Shown: piece after piece, positions 40,201 to 51,900 of the stretch
How positions within the stretch are numbered: position 1 is the first letter of the stretch
Layout: each line of letters starts with the position of its first letter
The notes under the pieces: generated by a model
Seen by the model: the letters and a program-made list of their open reading frames with translations, nothing else
What the model was told of the DNA's origin: nothing
The model's database searches: none
Translations under genes and position numbers: made by a program
NCBI GenBank assembly: GCA_013397695.1
Contig: VYZI01000020.1
Location: 4,275,142 to 4,339,141 of the forward strand
Direction of reading: 5' to 3'
DNA from: Centropus unirufus
Taxonomy: Eukaryota; Chordata; Aves; Cuculiformes; Centropidae
DNA: 64,000 bases

Positions 40201-40812
40201 TGCAGGAAAGTTTTTGCAGAGAATTTTTCCAAAGGATGAAGGGTAGCACGACAAAAGTTGAGATGCTTGTAGGAAGAAATATGCTCAAGGCTGTGCATGT
40301 TCAGGACAGTGAGTTGGAGTTTATTTTGCCATACAAAATTAAACCTGAAAGGTCAGGGAGCCTTTTTAGTCATTCAGGTGACAATAGAGATGTCTGAACT
40401 TAATATAGCAGAGAAACCAAAAGCAGCAAAGGAATAAAGTGGTCAGAAAAGGGGGCCAGACAGATTTAAGCAGCACAGCGAGCAGCCTTGAGATGACATG
40501 GTTAAGAGAGAGCAAAAGCAGCTGTAAACACTATGCACAGAGATAAGGGCAGGGACAAGTGCTTTGCTACTGCAGGCAGAAAGGCCAGATTAGTGGATCT
40601 CAAAGCACATTAGCACTTCATTAATTAAGCCATCTCCAACCCCTGGGAGCTGGATACCATAACTTAATAGTCAACAAAAATCACTAAAGGGCAGCACGGA
40701 ATGGTTCAGTGACTTTGCTCAAGGTCACTGAGCTGGGAACAGAACCCAAGCAGTAAAAATCTTCAACAGCTGCTCCCAGCACCAGCCTGTCCTCTGTGCT
40801 TTTGGGACAAGG

Positions 40813-40831
40813 GGATTCACTTTGTGAATCC
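40813..40831. repeat. 8-bp hairpin, TTT loop
   Basis: GGATTCAC and GTGAATCC pair perfectly around TTT. It is similar in design to the hairpin at 33263 but unrelated in sequence. No function is assigned. Confidence 0.7.
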
Positions 40832-41494
40832 AACTGTAGTCATGATCATTCTAGCAACAACAACAAAAAAATATTCAGGAACATTACTTCAATGTTCAGC
40901 TTCAACAAATGTAAAAAAATGCATTTTTTTTCACAGTTCCTTAGTAAAGGAGACTTTCCACCTACAACCAAACTGGGGGCAGGGCTAGAAGATAAATAGT
41001 CAATAGCTTCATTCACAAGTGAGGCAAATGTTAAAATAATTAAGAGGCAGATCTTGTAAGACATTCAGCAGTCACAGCCATTCATCTCAGATGATCAGGC
41101 TTCAAAACTTGAAGAAAAACCTCTCATTTGCTCAATATGAAACCCTCCAAAAGAATTAATAGAATTCATGTATTCTTCTGACTACAAACTTACACCACTT
41201 CCCAAATTATAGTATTAAACAAATCTTTTGTTTTATACCAATGAGATAGAAACTCATTATGTATCCGCCTTTTGAGTCAGATCTTGTAGATCAACAGATC
41301 CTTTTAAAGTCATAATCAAAGACACGATCAAATACACAACCAGGACTCAGAATTGAGTTAATTCAAGGATGTAAACTAAAGTGATAGAAATAAAATGAAA
41401 TGGAATTATGTATAATTTATAAACATGGATATAATTCAGCAGAAGAAAATTCATGCATTTTCTTCAAGTCCAAGCTTAAGTAATAGTTTCAGGA

Positions 41495-41519
41495 ATAAAA
41501 GTCAAATAAAAGTCAAATA
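41495..41519. repeat. 11-bp tandem repeat, two copies
   Basis: ATAAAAGTCAA is present twice in tandem, followed by ATA. It is a minor slippage product. Confidence 0.75.
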
Positions 41520-44459
41520 TAATAAGAAAATGAAGCTTTTTTCTGAAGGAAACTAAACTTTCTTTTTTGGATCCCTCTCTCTTGCTGGTTATCATTAGAA
41601 GTCCTGCAAGTACTAAAGTACACTGATTAAGACATTTGTTCTCCCCGGACAAGACAACTGTTCCTGTCCCCAGGAAGAAGGCTGAATTCAAAGTGTTGTT
41701 GGCTTGATTTGGAATTTTGATGGTTTTTATGGGGCAAGAGGGCAGTGGTAGGGTGTGCTAAAGCATGAGGGTATACCTCACTGAAATTTGTAGGATTTTT
41801 TCCTAAACTCCCATCCCTAATGTTGTGGTAATGTGTACTTGATATTTTATGGAAGTGGTCCAAACATAATTTATGTGTTTCTTTTGTTTCCTTTTTGAAA
41901 AATCTATCCTTCCTCTTCTCCAACCAAATGGTATATCAGGAAGTTCCACAGATCAGCAGGGTAAAGTGTTTGTTTGTTTTTAGTTTTAAAGTGCTGAGCC
42001 TTACAGTTTTGCTGTACAACTATTTGTACATAGGTCTTTTGGGGCAGAGACAGTTTTCCATTTAATTTTAAGTAGAACACCTAGAAATAATTTATCTTCT
42101 TTACAGTATATATTTTGTAGCACTGAAGCATTTCTATTCTCTCCAGAAAAAAAAAACAGCAGTGCTGACCAAAAACATTTAAATAAATCATGCACTTTGA
42201 ATAACTTTTGGGGGAAGTCTTAAAAAAAACAGCCTTCTGATCTTAATTCTGGCCTCCAATGCTTTTAAGGTATCGAATACAACACAAAGAGCTTTTTAAA
42301 TCATTGTTCTTTACTGGTTTTTGAACCTTTGTGTTACAAACACCAGGCTATTAATCAAGTGTGTATGATCCTTACGCCTTTTCTCCAATATGTTTGCAAG
42401 TTGATTAGGTATGTATTAGCATGCAGAACAAGTAGGAGTGATTTAAAACCTCTATGTAATAGAAAATACCAATATTTTGAGTTCTGACTTTTCGCCAAAA
42501 TGAAGATTAAAAAACCCCAACAATCAACCAACCAGAAAAACCCAAAAACCCAAGAGAAGAAAATACGTTTCCACAACCAGATGTCCACATGCTCCTACTG
42601 TGAACTTGATTCTTGGGCTACACCACAAGTCCCAGAATGTATACAAGCAAACTGAACTGCCTGGTGAGGGAGTGGGAGGAAGGAGGCATATAGTCCTTTC
42701 TCTTTCTTGTCCATGAGAGAAAATGGGGAAAACAGCTACTCCAGGTGGTAGAATGTCGAAGTAGGAAATTTATTTTTGGTTTTTGTTTGTTTGTTGTAAT
42801 ATGACTACTAGAAGCAGAAGTCTACAGTGGTCTGCATAAGGCTTCATACTTGACTAAAGAAGGCACAAGAGGGCAAAAAGAGCAGTGCAATAACCAGAGG
42901 GAAGTGACGGAGGAGCTATGGGATACTGGCACTGTCAGGCTCAAAGATGCTTACACCAAATCAAATTCCTGTGTTAATTTTGGACTTAAAGAAAACCGAC
43001 AGCCCAGGAACCACGCCACAAAAACAGTCTGTGATGCAAGGTTTTTCATTTTGATTTTAACTCACCTTTATCTTTTATTTACCAGCTTACAATACGCCTG
43101 CCGTTGTGCATGGACACACTACACTTATATTCGGCATAGCCTTTCTTGTACGTTCCCATCCTTCATTTCCAATCATGGGCCAAATAAACTCTGCATTGCA
43201 TGACAATACTGAAAGTGGCAGCTAAAAGACAGGGTTGTTTTTTTTCCTTAGATGTAAAGAATAAAAGTGAAGATATAAGCTTCCCTGGATGTTCCCAGCA
43301 GAATGAATAGGCCTTCTTTTCTAATGTGGTAGCTTTGGACAGATCACACAAGGCTACACCTCCAGAGAGACATGTCACGGATCATAGGGATTCCACACAG
43401 CCTGAGTAAATGCTCATGTGAGGCTCATGGTTCAGTAATTCCCAGTTTCATGCATGCACTGCTCAAGGCCACCTGAATACTTGGTTGGGTTAGGAATGTA
43501 TTTGTCTTGATGCCCTTCCAGAGGCATGCTACAGGCATCCCATTCCACAGTTCTGCAGTGCCAAATTTAGCTGTGCTGCTCAAGACAAAGAACCCACAGG
43601 ACCATTTTCAAGAGCTTTTACAGAGATGCTGGTGTGAACCTGCAGCTACTGGTCAGCACAGAAATGCAGAAACCAGACGATCTCCTGCCAATGTACACAA
43701 AAGGGTCAAGTATGGGTGTTTGGCACTTTGGAAGGTTTATCATTCACAGCCTCAGTTTGGCTCCTGCGTGTAAGTCAGAAAGACCTGCGAATCCAAGGGG
43801 AGATGTCAGTGAAATCGAGACAAACACAACAGATGCTGGCATTTCATATGAGGACTAACATGAGTCTTTTAATCCAAATCTTATTTAAACAAGCTAAAGA
43901 GTTAAGCGTAGCAGAGGTAGCCTCACAGTGAGGGATACTCTATCTGGTGGTTAAAGCAAATGCCACTGCAGCTTCCCTGTTGTCTTGACCCACTTTAAAA
44001 CCAACCCATCTGTATAAACATGAGGTTTAAGCATACCTCTGCACTACAGGGTAGACATGCCCTTCAGTGTCTAGAGACAGGTTTTCCAATGGTGCTCTAC
44101 CTGCAGCCCTCCCAGCCACATCATCTAACACTGACTCTCTACTTGGGTTCTTGTTGCTCTGTCCTGAAGGTTAGTGCCGCTCAGACCTCCTCACAAAACA
44201 CACTAATGCTCAAGATCCTGCAGACTTGTGGAAATATCTCCTCACAAATACTAGAAAGGTTGCTTTTACAAGTGGTAAAGAAAACCATGTCATATATTTT
44301 GCCTGCGCTAAACACACACCATGTTATACAGTACAACTTAACATCACACATACTCTTCTCTATTCTGAATTTTTTTTCCTATCACATACTTTTTAAGGCA
44401 GATTGCAGAAATATCTCCTTTTATCTAATTTTCCTTGCAGAAAGATAAAAGGTATTTGT

Positions 44460-45352
44460 TATATATGCACCCTTGGCAAGTTTACCAACAGCACCGAACT
44501 GTTTGTCACAGTTGACATGCTAGAGGGAAGAGATGCCATGCAAAGAGACCTTGAAAGGCTTGAGAGGTGCGCCTGTGCTAACCTCATGAAGTTCAACAAA
44601 GCCAAGTGCAAGGTCCTGCACCTGGGTTGGGATAATCCCAAGCACAATTACAGGTTGGGCTGAGAATGGATTGAATGCAGGGCTCAAGAGGACCTCTGGG
44701 TGCTGGTGGATGAGAAGTTCAACATGAGCTGACAATGTGTGCTTTCAGCCCAGAAAGCCAACCATATCATATCATGGCCTGTGTCATAAGTGTGACCATC
44801 AGGTCAAAGGAAGTGATTCTCCCCCTCTGCTCTGCTCTCATGAGACTTCACGTGGAGTACTGTGTTCCTTTCTGGAGTCCTCAACATAGGAAAGACATAG
44901 ATCTCTTATAGAATGAGTCTAGAGGAGAGCCACACAGATGATCAGAGGGCTGGAGCAGCTCCCATATGAGGTCAGGCTGAAAGAGTTGAGTTTGCTCAGC
45001 CTAGAGAAAACTGTGGGGAGACCTTACAACAGCCTTCCAGGACTTAAAGGGAGACCTACAGGAAAGACGAGGAGGGACTCTTTATGAGAGAATGTAGTGA
45101 CAGAACAAGAGGTAATAGTTTTAAACTGAAAGAGGGGAGATTTAGATTAGATATTAGGAAGAATTTTTTTTACTGTGAGGGTGGTGAGACCCTGGAACAG
45201 GTTGCCCAGAGAAGCTGTGGATGCCTGATCCCTGGAGTTGCTCAAGACCAGGTTGGATGAGGCTTTGAGCAGCCTGATCCAGTCGAACGTGTCCCTGCCC
45301 ATGGCAGCGGGGTTGAAATGGCATTACCATTTTATGATTCTATGAATGAAGT
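44460..45352 (+). mobile_element. CR1 LINE retrotransposon, long 5'-truncated copy
   Basis: A nearly 0.9-kb CR1 3' portion in plus orientation, and the best-preserved CR1 in the window. It starts just before the RT catalytic box (ATATGCACCCTTGGCAAGTTT). It continues through the CR1 segments coding for 'NLMKFN.AKCKVLHLG', the GTGGAGTACTGTGTTC-type block, GATCAGAGGGCTGGAGCA and CTCAGCCTAGAGAA. Near the 3' end come TTTAGATTAGATATTAGGAAGAA, GGTTGCCCAGAGAAGCTGTGG and CTGCCCATGGCAG. It ends in TTTTATGATTCTATGAAT at 45331-45348, the CR1 3' octamer repeats, without poly-A. The GGTCCCTTCCAACCC block normally just upstream of the end is partly deleted. Confidence 0.95.
44463..45240 (+). pseudogene. Decayed CR1 ORF2 (RT to C-terminus), catalytic Asp pair lost
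   Basis: Remnant of CR1 ORF2. The first recognisable residues are Gly-Lys-Phe followed by Thr-Asn-Ser-Thr at about 44478-44492. CR1 elements have Ala-Asp-Asp-Thr there, so the catalytic aspartates of the reverse transcriptase are replaced by Asn and Ser. The frame stays open to a TGA at 44661-44663 (after the 'KCKVLHLG' stretch). Later parts are found in shifted frames, including the region around 44940-45000 and the final LPREAVD-like segment near 45200-45225. It is non-functional and was probably dead on arrival because of 5' truncation. Confidence 0.87.
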
Positions 45353-48295
45353 GCAATTGGCTTTGGCAAGGAGGATTTCAGGAGGCATTGCAGGCTGCAT
45401 AGGTTAATGCATAGATTCCAGAGGATTTCTATGCCTGCTACAGTTTCCTGAGCCTCAACTATTGGCAACAGCTTGCCTGATCTAAACCACATTAAGCCTA
45501 GAAATTTGAAAACATGAGAAAAATCCCAACATTTATTGGTTGATGCATATCCTGGATGTTTTTGTCACCCGTACAAATATCTATGTATCAATAGTTTACA
45601 ATTGTGACAAATCACTGACAAAACCAATGTGCCTACTCACAGAAAGTTACATTTTCTCATGACATATTAATGAAGAAAATTTAGTCAATCAAGTAGCATT
45701 AATAATTTCAATCTGTCATGTTAGTTAACAACAAAATGCAGGATAAATTCGGTGGAATAGAAAAAGATTCTTACAACACATTGCATATAGAGAGCTTCAA
45801 GTACTGGAAGCTTTGAGTTTTAGAAGGTTTTAATAATTCATGCAGTTTGGGGGACTTTTTTTTTTGTTTTTATAATCCAAACAGAAATGCACTGTAAATG
45901 CTTTATAAGCAAATGCTAGAAGTGTTAAGCCAAACATGAAATTTACTCATTTTTTGAATTATGATACCATTCAAAAGCCCCAGGCAAGCATCATACCACA
46001 CTTTGTTAAGGACTGTGCTAATAAAACAAAGAAAGCATTCCCATGAAAGAACTATACATACATGGGTGATATTTCCTGTGGATAGGAGGGAGCAACCAAA
46101 TTTCACAGAATACATACATTTAGATATTCAAATTGTCTCTCAAGCATTCAAATCAGTTAAGTGAACTCTTGGCCTGAAGCCAAGAGAAAAATACTAGCAA
46201 GTTCAACAAAAGAAGAATCTCATCCTTTTTTAGTTCTAATGCTACTTTTCACTTCAAAATACAGCTCTAGAATGCCTTACAGAGCCACTCAGGTCAGAAG
46301 ATTAAAGCTGTTGAGGTTTCTAAATCAGAGAATACCCCAGAGCTAAGCCATGGGAAAGTATTAAAATGACATCTGCAGAGTGTCTAAGAAAAGATTTTTT
46401 GGAACAACAGCTGCAACAATCACCTCTTCAACAGACTTCCAACTGCGTCAGCGAATAAGGGCAAAACCCTCCTCCCCTGACATTTAAAGGAACTTGAACA
46501 AAGGCTGATGAGCAAAAAGCATGTCACAGGCATTTCAGATGTTTCCCACCTTACACACTTTAGAGTACCCTAGTTTAACACATGTGCACAAACCTTGTCA
46601 CCAAGTCTAGTGAAAGCTCAACAGAAGATGGACTACAATTTATAACTAAAGTTGTTGATCAACTGCCCATTGTCATGACAACACTAGCAAAGAAACATAA
46701 AACATGGATTTTGTCTGTTTACATTCATCACATCAATTCACTCTTGTGTATTGCCAAGGCTGAACTGAAATGGCCATTTTAGATTCCTACCCTTTGTAAA
46801 TAGAGCTACCTTTTAATCCCTTGGTTTAATCCATAATGTCACAGTGTCAAAAATCTAACGCAGAAAAAGGTTTTCAAAGATACCCAAGAGCACCAAGAAA
46901 GAAAAAAAAGGTTTAGGACACATTTTCATCTGGCATATGCAATACACCCAAACAAGCTTACTGCAGTCAAGACTTGCTCTGTACATACACAAAAGCAGAA
47001 TAGACACTTCAGCAGCATAAAACAACAGTAATTACCCCTAATTTGCTTTCTATTTCATAGCTCTAGCTGACTCATAATTGAAACAGTTTTAGCAATCTTA
47101 ACTGGATTAACAATGCGTAACAGGCACCTATCTGGATCTTTACAGAACTCTGCATTTTTTAAATTCTACCCCATAAAGCTTAAGAAATAGAAACCTGTGC
47201 TTAGGAATATCAGCTGAAGCATTTAAAAAAATGTATTTTTTTGCTTTCATTATCCAGCAATACCGTCCCAGTTTTCTACAAATAACTTGTCTACTTAGAT
47301 ATTTTGCAAAGACAACTATTAAGTAAAAATTGTAGCACAATGAATCGAGATGCTATAAAACTCAATTTAAAATCTCTTTCATATGTCATTGAAGATTTTT
47401 TTGGCCTTAGATTATTACTTGCTAAGGATGAGAACATCAATCTGTCAAAATAATCTATATTAGTTGCACTTTTTTAAAAAAAAGTACATACTATAAAAAA
47501 TATCAGAATTAAAGTCAACATTGCATTACCTATGTAAATAACCAGCTATAACTATATTTATTGAATTGCAGGTCAAAACACCAAACAAGTTCCATAACAC
47601 AGTTTTTTTTTTTATTTTAGTAAACTTAAATAAAGGAGAGACCTGGTATAATAAGAAAAAAATACTTGGAAAAAATTACTTCTCTAAAAGTTTATCTGAA
47701 ATAAAAGGAAGGAAAGAAAAGAAAAAAATAAGGAATGTTTACTAGATTCAAACTCTGATGAAGAAAGTGGCCTTAATGAAGAGGAACACATGCAAGGATT
47801 TATGACTGGTGGTCGTCATGACCTTTGGGATATAGAACATAAGAATGTGCATGATCTTGAACATTTACATTCCCAGTGAGCCAATATTTTTATTTAGAGG
47901 ATTTACAACTCGTATCAAACACTAATAAACTACAATATTTCTCCAAAAATCTGTAAAATTGCCAGAAATTTAGTTCTGTGGAATTGCAAAAGTGCACCCA
48001 CAGCCTTTTCTTTGCAAGACTGCGATCAAAATTTGTACATCCAGTCCCTTTCCTCTGTAAACTGTTAGTTCTGTGGTGCCTGGGGTTGTGCAGTACTTCT
48101 AAAAATTAAGACATTTAGATCTCAGCTGGGGAACAAGTGTGATGATATCCCTCCACCTCTCCCCAGCTTGGCCTTTTCTTGTGAATTCTGATCAAGTGAT
48201 AACCACCCGTGGTGATACTGATGTCTGCATGCACCTCAAAGTAATTTTGGGGAAGACGGATAACACCACACTAGCAAAGGGCTAATCTATAGCAG
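45353..48295. other. Non-coding DNA, one short unexplained open stretch
   Basis: About 2.9 kb between the CR1 and the candidate LTR with no supportable gene. A T run (TTTTTTTTTT) occurs near 45859. At 47603-47620 a long T tract ending in TTTTAG resembles a splice acceptor. At 47698-47879 a plus frame of about 60 codons without an early methionine is rich in Lys/Arg at its start and in Asp/Glu/His later, and ends at TGA 47877-47879. I do not recognise it (see findings). Confidence 0.6.
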
Positions 48296-48579
48296 TGCAC
48301 CCACTTGGTCGTAGTGCTGGTCAGTGTCCCTCCCACAATAAATTCAAAAGAAACAAGCACCTGTGATCAGTTTGTAAGTATGATTCAATCAACTTACTCC
48401 ATTAATAGTGAACGGCCCAAAAGCCCTTTGACCTCTCCTGAAACGGCAGCAGGATCTCCCCTTGAAAGGCATGCCTATCAAGGTTACTCCTTGAGATTAA
48501 GAGAATCCTTGCTGCAGGAGACCCTCAGTAAGTGAACTAGGAATAAGTAAACTGAACCTTTGAGATCTTAGCTAAGAGG

Positions 48580-48586
48580 TATAAAA
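48580..48586 (+). promoter_or_regulatory. TATA box of the candidate LTR
   Basis: TATAAAA, about 280 bases upstream of the AATAAA signal. It sits where a U3 promoter would place transcription start near 48610, at the U3/R border. A second AT-rich string (TATATATAAAA, 48599-48609) lies just downstream and could confuse the call. No expression can be inferred. Confidence 0.45.
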
Positions 48587-48858
48587 GAATGGATTGTACA
48601 TATATATAAAATTCTTTAGATATAAAAAAACTCTGAGACTAAGTCTGGATCCAGCTGCACCTAAACCCCTTTCTAAGAAAGAATTTCGGAGGCAAGAGGG
48701 TCCCTTGTTAACCTTGTGATGCAACGAGCGGGTCTCCCTGACAGTTTTGTCCATCCTTGTCCTCTGTGCACGTAAATAATCAAGCGTAACTTATCAGTGA
48801 ATCTTGTAAATCACTGTCATGTTTATTATCAAACTCTGTAAAAAACCTTCATTACATC

Positions 48859-48864
48859 AATAAA
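48859..48864 (+). promoter_or_regulatory. AATAAA polyadenylation signal of the candidate LTR
   Basis: AATAAA inside CATCAATAAACATATT, followed within 30 bases by a C/T-rich stretch and then GTGAACTGTGTG. It would define the R/U5 border near 48880. Such hexamers are frequent in AT-rich DNA, but its place between a TATA box and a CA terminus supports the LTR reading. Confidence 0.5.
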
Positions 48865-48988
48865 CATATTGCTGCCTCTCTCTTAAAAGTGAACTGTGTG
48901 AACCTCTCAGTCAGCTTGTCGCTTGGGCTTTCTGGTCAAGGTCCTGATAAACGTTCTTTGATTTCTCCTCTGCGCCTCACCTAACACA

Positions 48989-51900
48989 TTGCAAAAAATG
49001 AAACCATTTCAAATCCATCTGCAGTAAACATTCATTGCAAAGGCCAAAGCTCAATACATGTTGGCCAGATTGTTTTTTCTTGCACAGAATCAAAGCACGC
49101 TCTGAAATCTAAACAAGGATTACCAATATGACCTGGATCCCCAGGTGGGAGGAGGTGTTGAATGGTTTCTCATTTCACATAATTAAAATGCATAGATTAC
49201 AATGGTAGGTCTCAGACCCAAACAGAAACTTTAAAAGTCCAGAAGCAGAATGTCTGCATCTTTGTGATAACTGCAAGATGACAGGCCCAAGAATCTCCTT
49301 ATTTCCCATGTTAGCAATAGAGGTTGCAGTGGTCTTTTTAGCTACAATTATCATTGCCCTGTAATAGTATTTCCTTATACCATGAATCTAAAGGGATGTA
49401 CGGATGATGCCCAAAAACATGCACAAAAATCAAGGCTATGACAGTAGCTTCAAACTCTACTTGCCCCATACTTCATTAGCCAGTGTTGCTTCAGAGCACT
49501 ACTATAATTCGCTTCCAGCTCCCTTCAACCCTCCAAATTACAAGACCAGTCAGTAGCATTGCTAGCTTTGGTAATTTATGAATATGACTCTGTTACTGAC
49601 AGCAGCAATAATCCTATTCAATGGCAATATGTTGCCATGGTAAAACAAGAGTGTCCAAATATCTTATACACAATAAAGGCCATTTATATGCAGCTATGTC
49701 TGCTCGCACCTCTTAATCCTGACAGAGGAAAGTAACATTGCTAAAAGCAATTATGCTTTATTCCAGAAGAGTGACAGATATTTTAAGTGACAGAAGTGGC
49801 AGATGAGTAATTGGAACTCCAGTAGCAGATGAGATACACATATATGCAGTTTTTACAGAGATTGCTCTATATCAAAGATCTTATTTTTTAATATATAATA
49901 TAGTACATACTAAATAAAAATACAGTCTACCTGATTTAGTCCCATGTAAGTAATAAACAAACCAATAATATATAAAAAAAACAAGACACTGAGGTTTTTG
50001 TTGATTAATATGCATTTTATCATGCAGATTTTACAACAATCACATTTCAGGGGTGGTAGATCACAAGGCAGGGGTACAATACTCCATACTTAAAAAAAAG
50101 AAAACCAAGAACTCCACTTGAAACTGTATTCAAGTAGACAAAAAAGAAAAAGAACATCTGTTTTGCCACATACTTTGTTCCATTCCTGGTAAAATAAGAA
50201 ATGCACACAGAACTAACAAATGCATCAGATGAAAAAATAGATTCAGTCATTGATGGCAGCTGTGTCTACTTCAGTTTGTACCAATTCTTCTTACACACTG
50301 ACATTCAAAGCCAAAAGTTTGCCCTCTTGCTCTGCCTCCATAACAAGACTCTCTCAACGATATATATGTATATAACAAGTTTCTTTAAATACCACTAATC
50401 TCTCCTTTATTTGTCTGCCATGACTTGATTTTCTTAAACCTCTGGGTTTTTTTCATTACTTTTACTGCAACATTCCCTAGCAGAGTAAAATGTTTTCCTG
50501 AGATCTCTTAGTCTAAAATCTTGTCTACAAAACTGACTTCACCAGGGATAACTGTGGTACAGAATGAACTATGATTCCAGATTGAGTATTGAGGACTGTC
50601 TTGGTCTTTTTAGTAATCCATCCAAAAGCAGAAAAACTAATCTGGAGTAAAGAACCGATAGTTTTTATTTCACAGTGTCAGTGTCATCATCTTATTTATA
50701 AGAGTAAGAAAACCCCTCCAAAGAGGTATTCCAAAATAAGTATTTGGGGTTCAATTCATACCATCAACAATAAGAGCATTTTTATCACACTCAATTAATT
50801 AGAAAAAAATAAAATACTGGTGGAAGTCAGAGGGGCAAAACAAAAAATGAAACGTGACATTTAAGGTCCCGACACCCAGGCACCCTAAAACGTTCCAAAG
50901 CACAGCTGCACTACCAGTGGCAAGTTTCAGCAGTCTAAGGTGGCTTTCCCAAGAAAGCCTGGCCTAGATTGATGCCATGGCTATAGCAAGGACTTTTTCC
51001 AGTCAAAGGCAAGCGCTGCTATCTGTGCCCACCTTCCCGGGAAAAAGCCCTGAAGCATTTGCTATGCGCTATTTCCATTGTATCCCAGCTTATCCAGCTC
51101 ATCTTCCCCTTTGCCTTCTTAACTAGTGCTCCCTCCTGATTTGCTTTGACCCTCAGTGTCGAGGAGTTATTTTTAAAAGTTAACGCTCAGCAAGTCTTGC
51201 TGCTAAGGGTTCATCAAAGCTTCCTCCACCCAGGAATTTTTATTTCCACTCTTGAAGGGCCAAGAGGAGCAGCCAGGTCCCTTACCTGTCAGGGGAAGGC
51301 AAAGAGTTAGTCAGGTCTCTTCCTTTCTGAGCAGTGATTCATACCTCAGTGGGTTTTGAGAATATTGTCACAGCCTTCACACACAGTCCTTGAGAAACAA
51401 ACAATCCATATATCGAGCAATGCTGCTTGCAACTATACCCTAATAGATTTTGATGGAAAAATCTAGTCTTCAATGATTTTTGAGAAAATATTTAAAGCGG
51501 CTTTTTCAAAACAATTTAATTAGTATTGAAAAATATCTGCCTTTACTATTTTTTTTTTATTAAAAGTTCTGATTTGAAAACAGAACTATTTGGACTTTTA
51601 AATGACACCAAGATGTTTCCCATTATTGAGTTTTGGATACCTTGTGCCCCTGTTCTCATTCCTGAAGGACTTCATTGTCTGTCATTAACCGTGGAGAGAT
51701 CATAATTTTTAATAGGGGAGAGAGCCTCTTAGGGGTTCTAATGCCCATATAGAGACCCCAGTATAGAGGGTGAGATTGAAGAATTAGCAGGAATGTGCTC
51801 TGTATCTGGTATTTCACCGGCCTGCGATCTGTATAATCATTCAAGCAATCAAAAAGTCACTTTTTTATAATTCTCTGCCAATTTTTTTTCCCTTTTATCA

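Larger units (their letters stand above)
37276..44459. other. Non-coding DNA, no gene seen
   Basis: About 7 kb without a supportable gene. Open frames crowd 42850-44448. They include 117 codons at 42850-43203, three overlapping plus-strand frames at 43507-43931 and 142 codons at 44020-44448. None shows a recognisable domain, and the overlap of frames argues for chance. A small 8-bp hairpin lies at 40813-40831. An 11-bp unit ATAAAAGTCAA is repeated in tandem at 41495-41516. Confidence 0.6.
48296..48988 (+). mobile_element. Candidate solo LTR of an endogenous retrovirus
   Basis: This stretch is richer in GC and in CpG than its flanks and has the layout of a retroviral long terminal repeat. A promoter-like part carries TATAAAA at 48580-48586. 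An AATAAA polyadenylation signal lies at 48859-48864. It is followed by a C/T-rich and G/T-containing stretch of about 120 bases (U5-like), ending in CACCTAACACA. A terminal CA at 48986 or 48988 is what integrase leaves. No second copy of this sequence occurs in the window, so this would be a solo LTR made by recombination between two LTRs. The 3' end is reasonably placed; the 5' end is not. TG dinucleotides at 48296 and 48512 are both possible, and only a weak 4-bp TTGC match supports the latter as a target duplication. The family is not recognised. A 76-codon open frame at 48305-48535 falls inside and is probably incidental. Confidence 0.6.

Noticed and set aside
42850..43931. Cluster of overlapping open frames (117, 88, 74 and 71 codons)
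   Set aside because: Several frames are open over the same bases, which reflects a locally low stop-codon density and not a gene. No splice-consistent exon set or motif.
44020..44448. 142-codon plus-strand open frame, the longest in the window
   Set aside because: Unrecognised translation and no support from neighbours. It ends just before a CR1. With about 6-7% stop codons expected at this base composition, one frame of this length in 64 kb is roughly what chance gives.
47983..48998. TTGCAAAA at 47983 and 48989 as a possible target-site duplication flanking a 1-kb LTR
   Set aside because: The match does not line up with a TG start and CA end in the required registers, and the 5' part lacks LTR-like features; probably coincidence.
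50860..51330. GC-richer stretch considered as a coding exon
   Set aside because: No sustained open frame with AG/GT borders and no recognisable protein segment. It may be conserved non-coding sequence, but nothing visible shows it.
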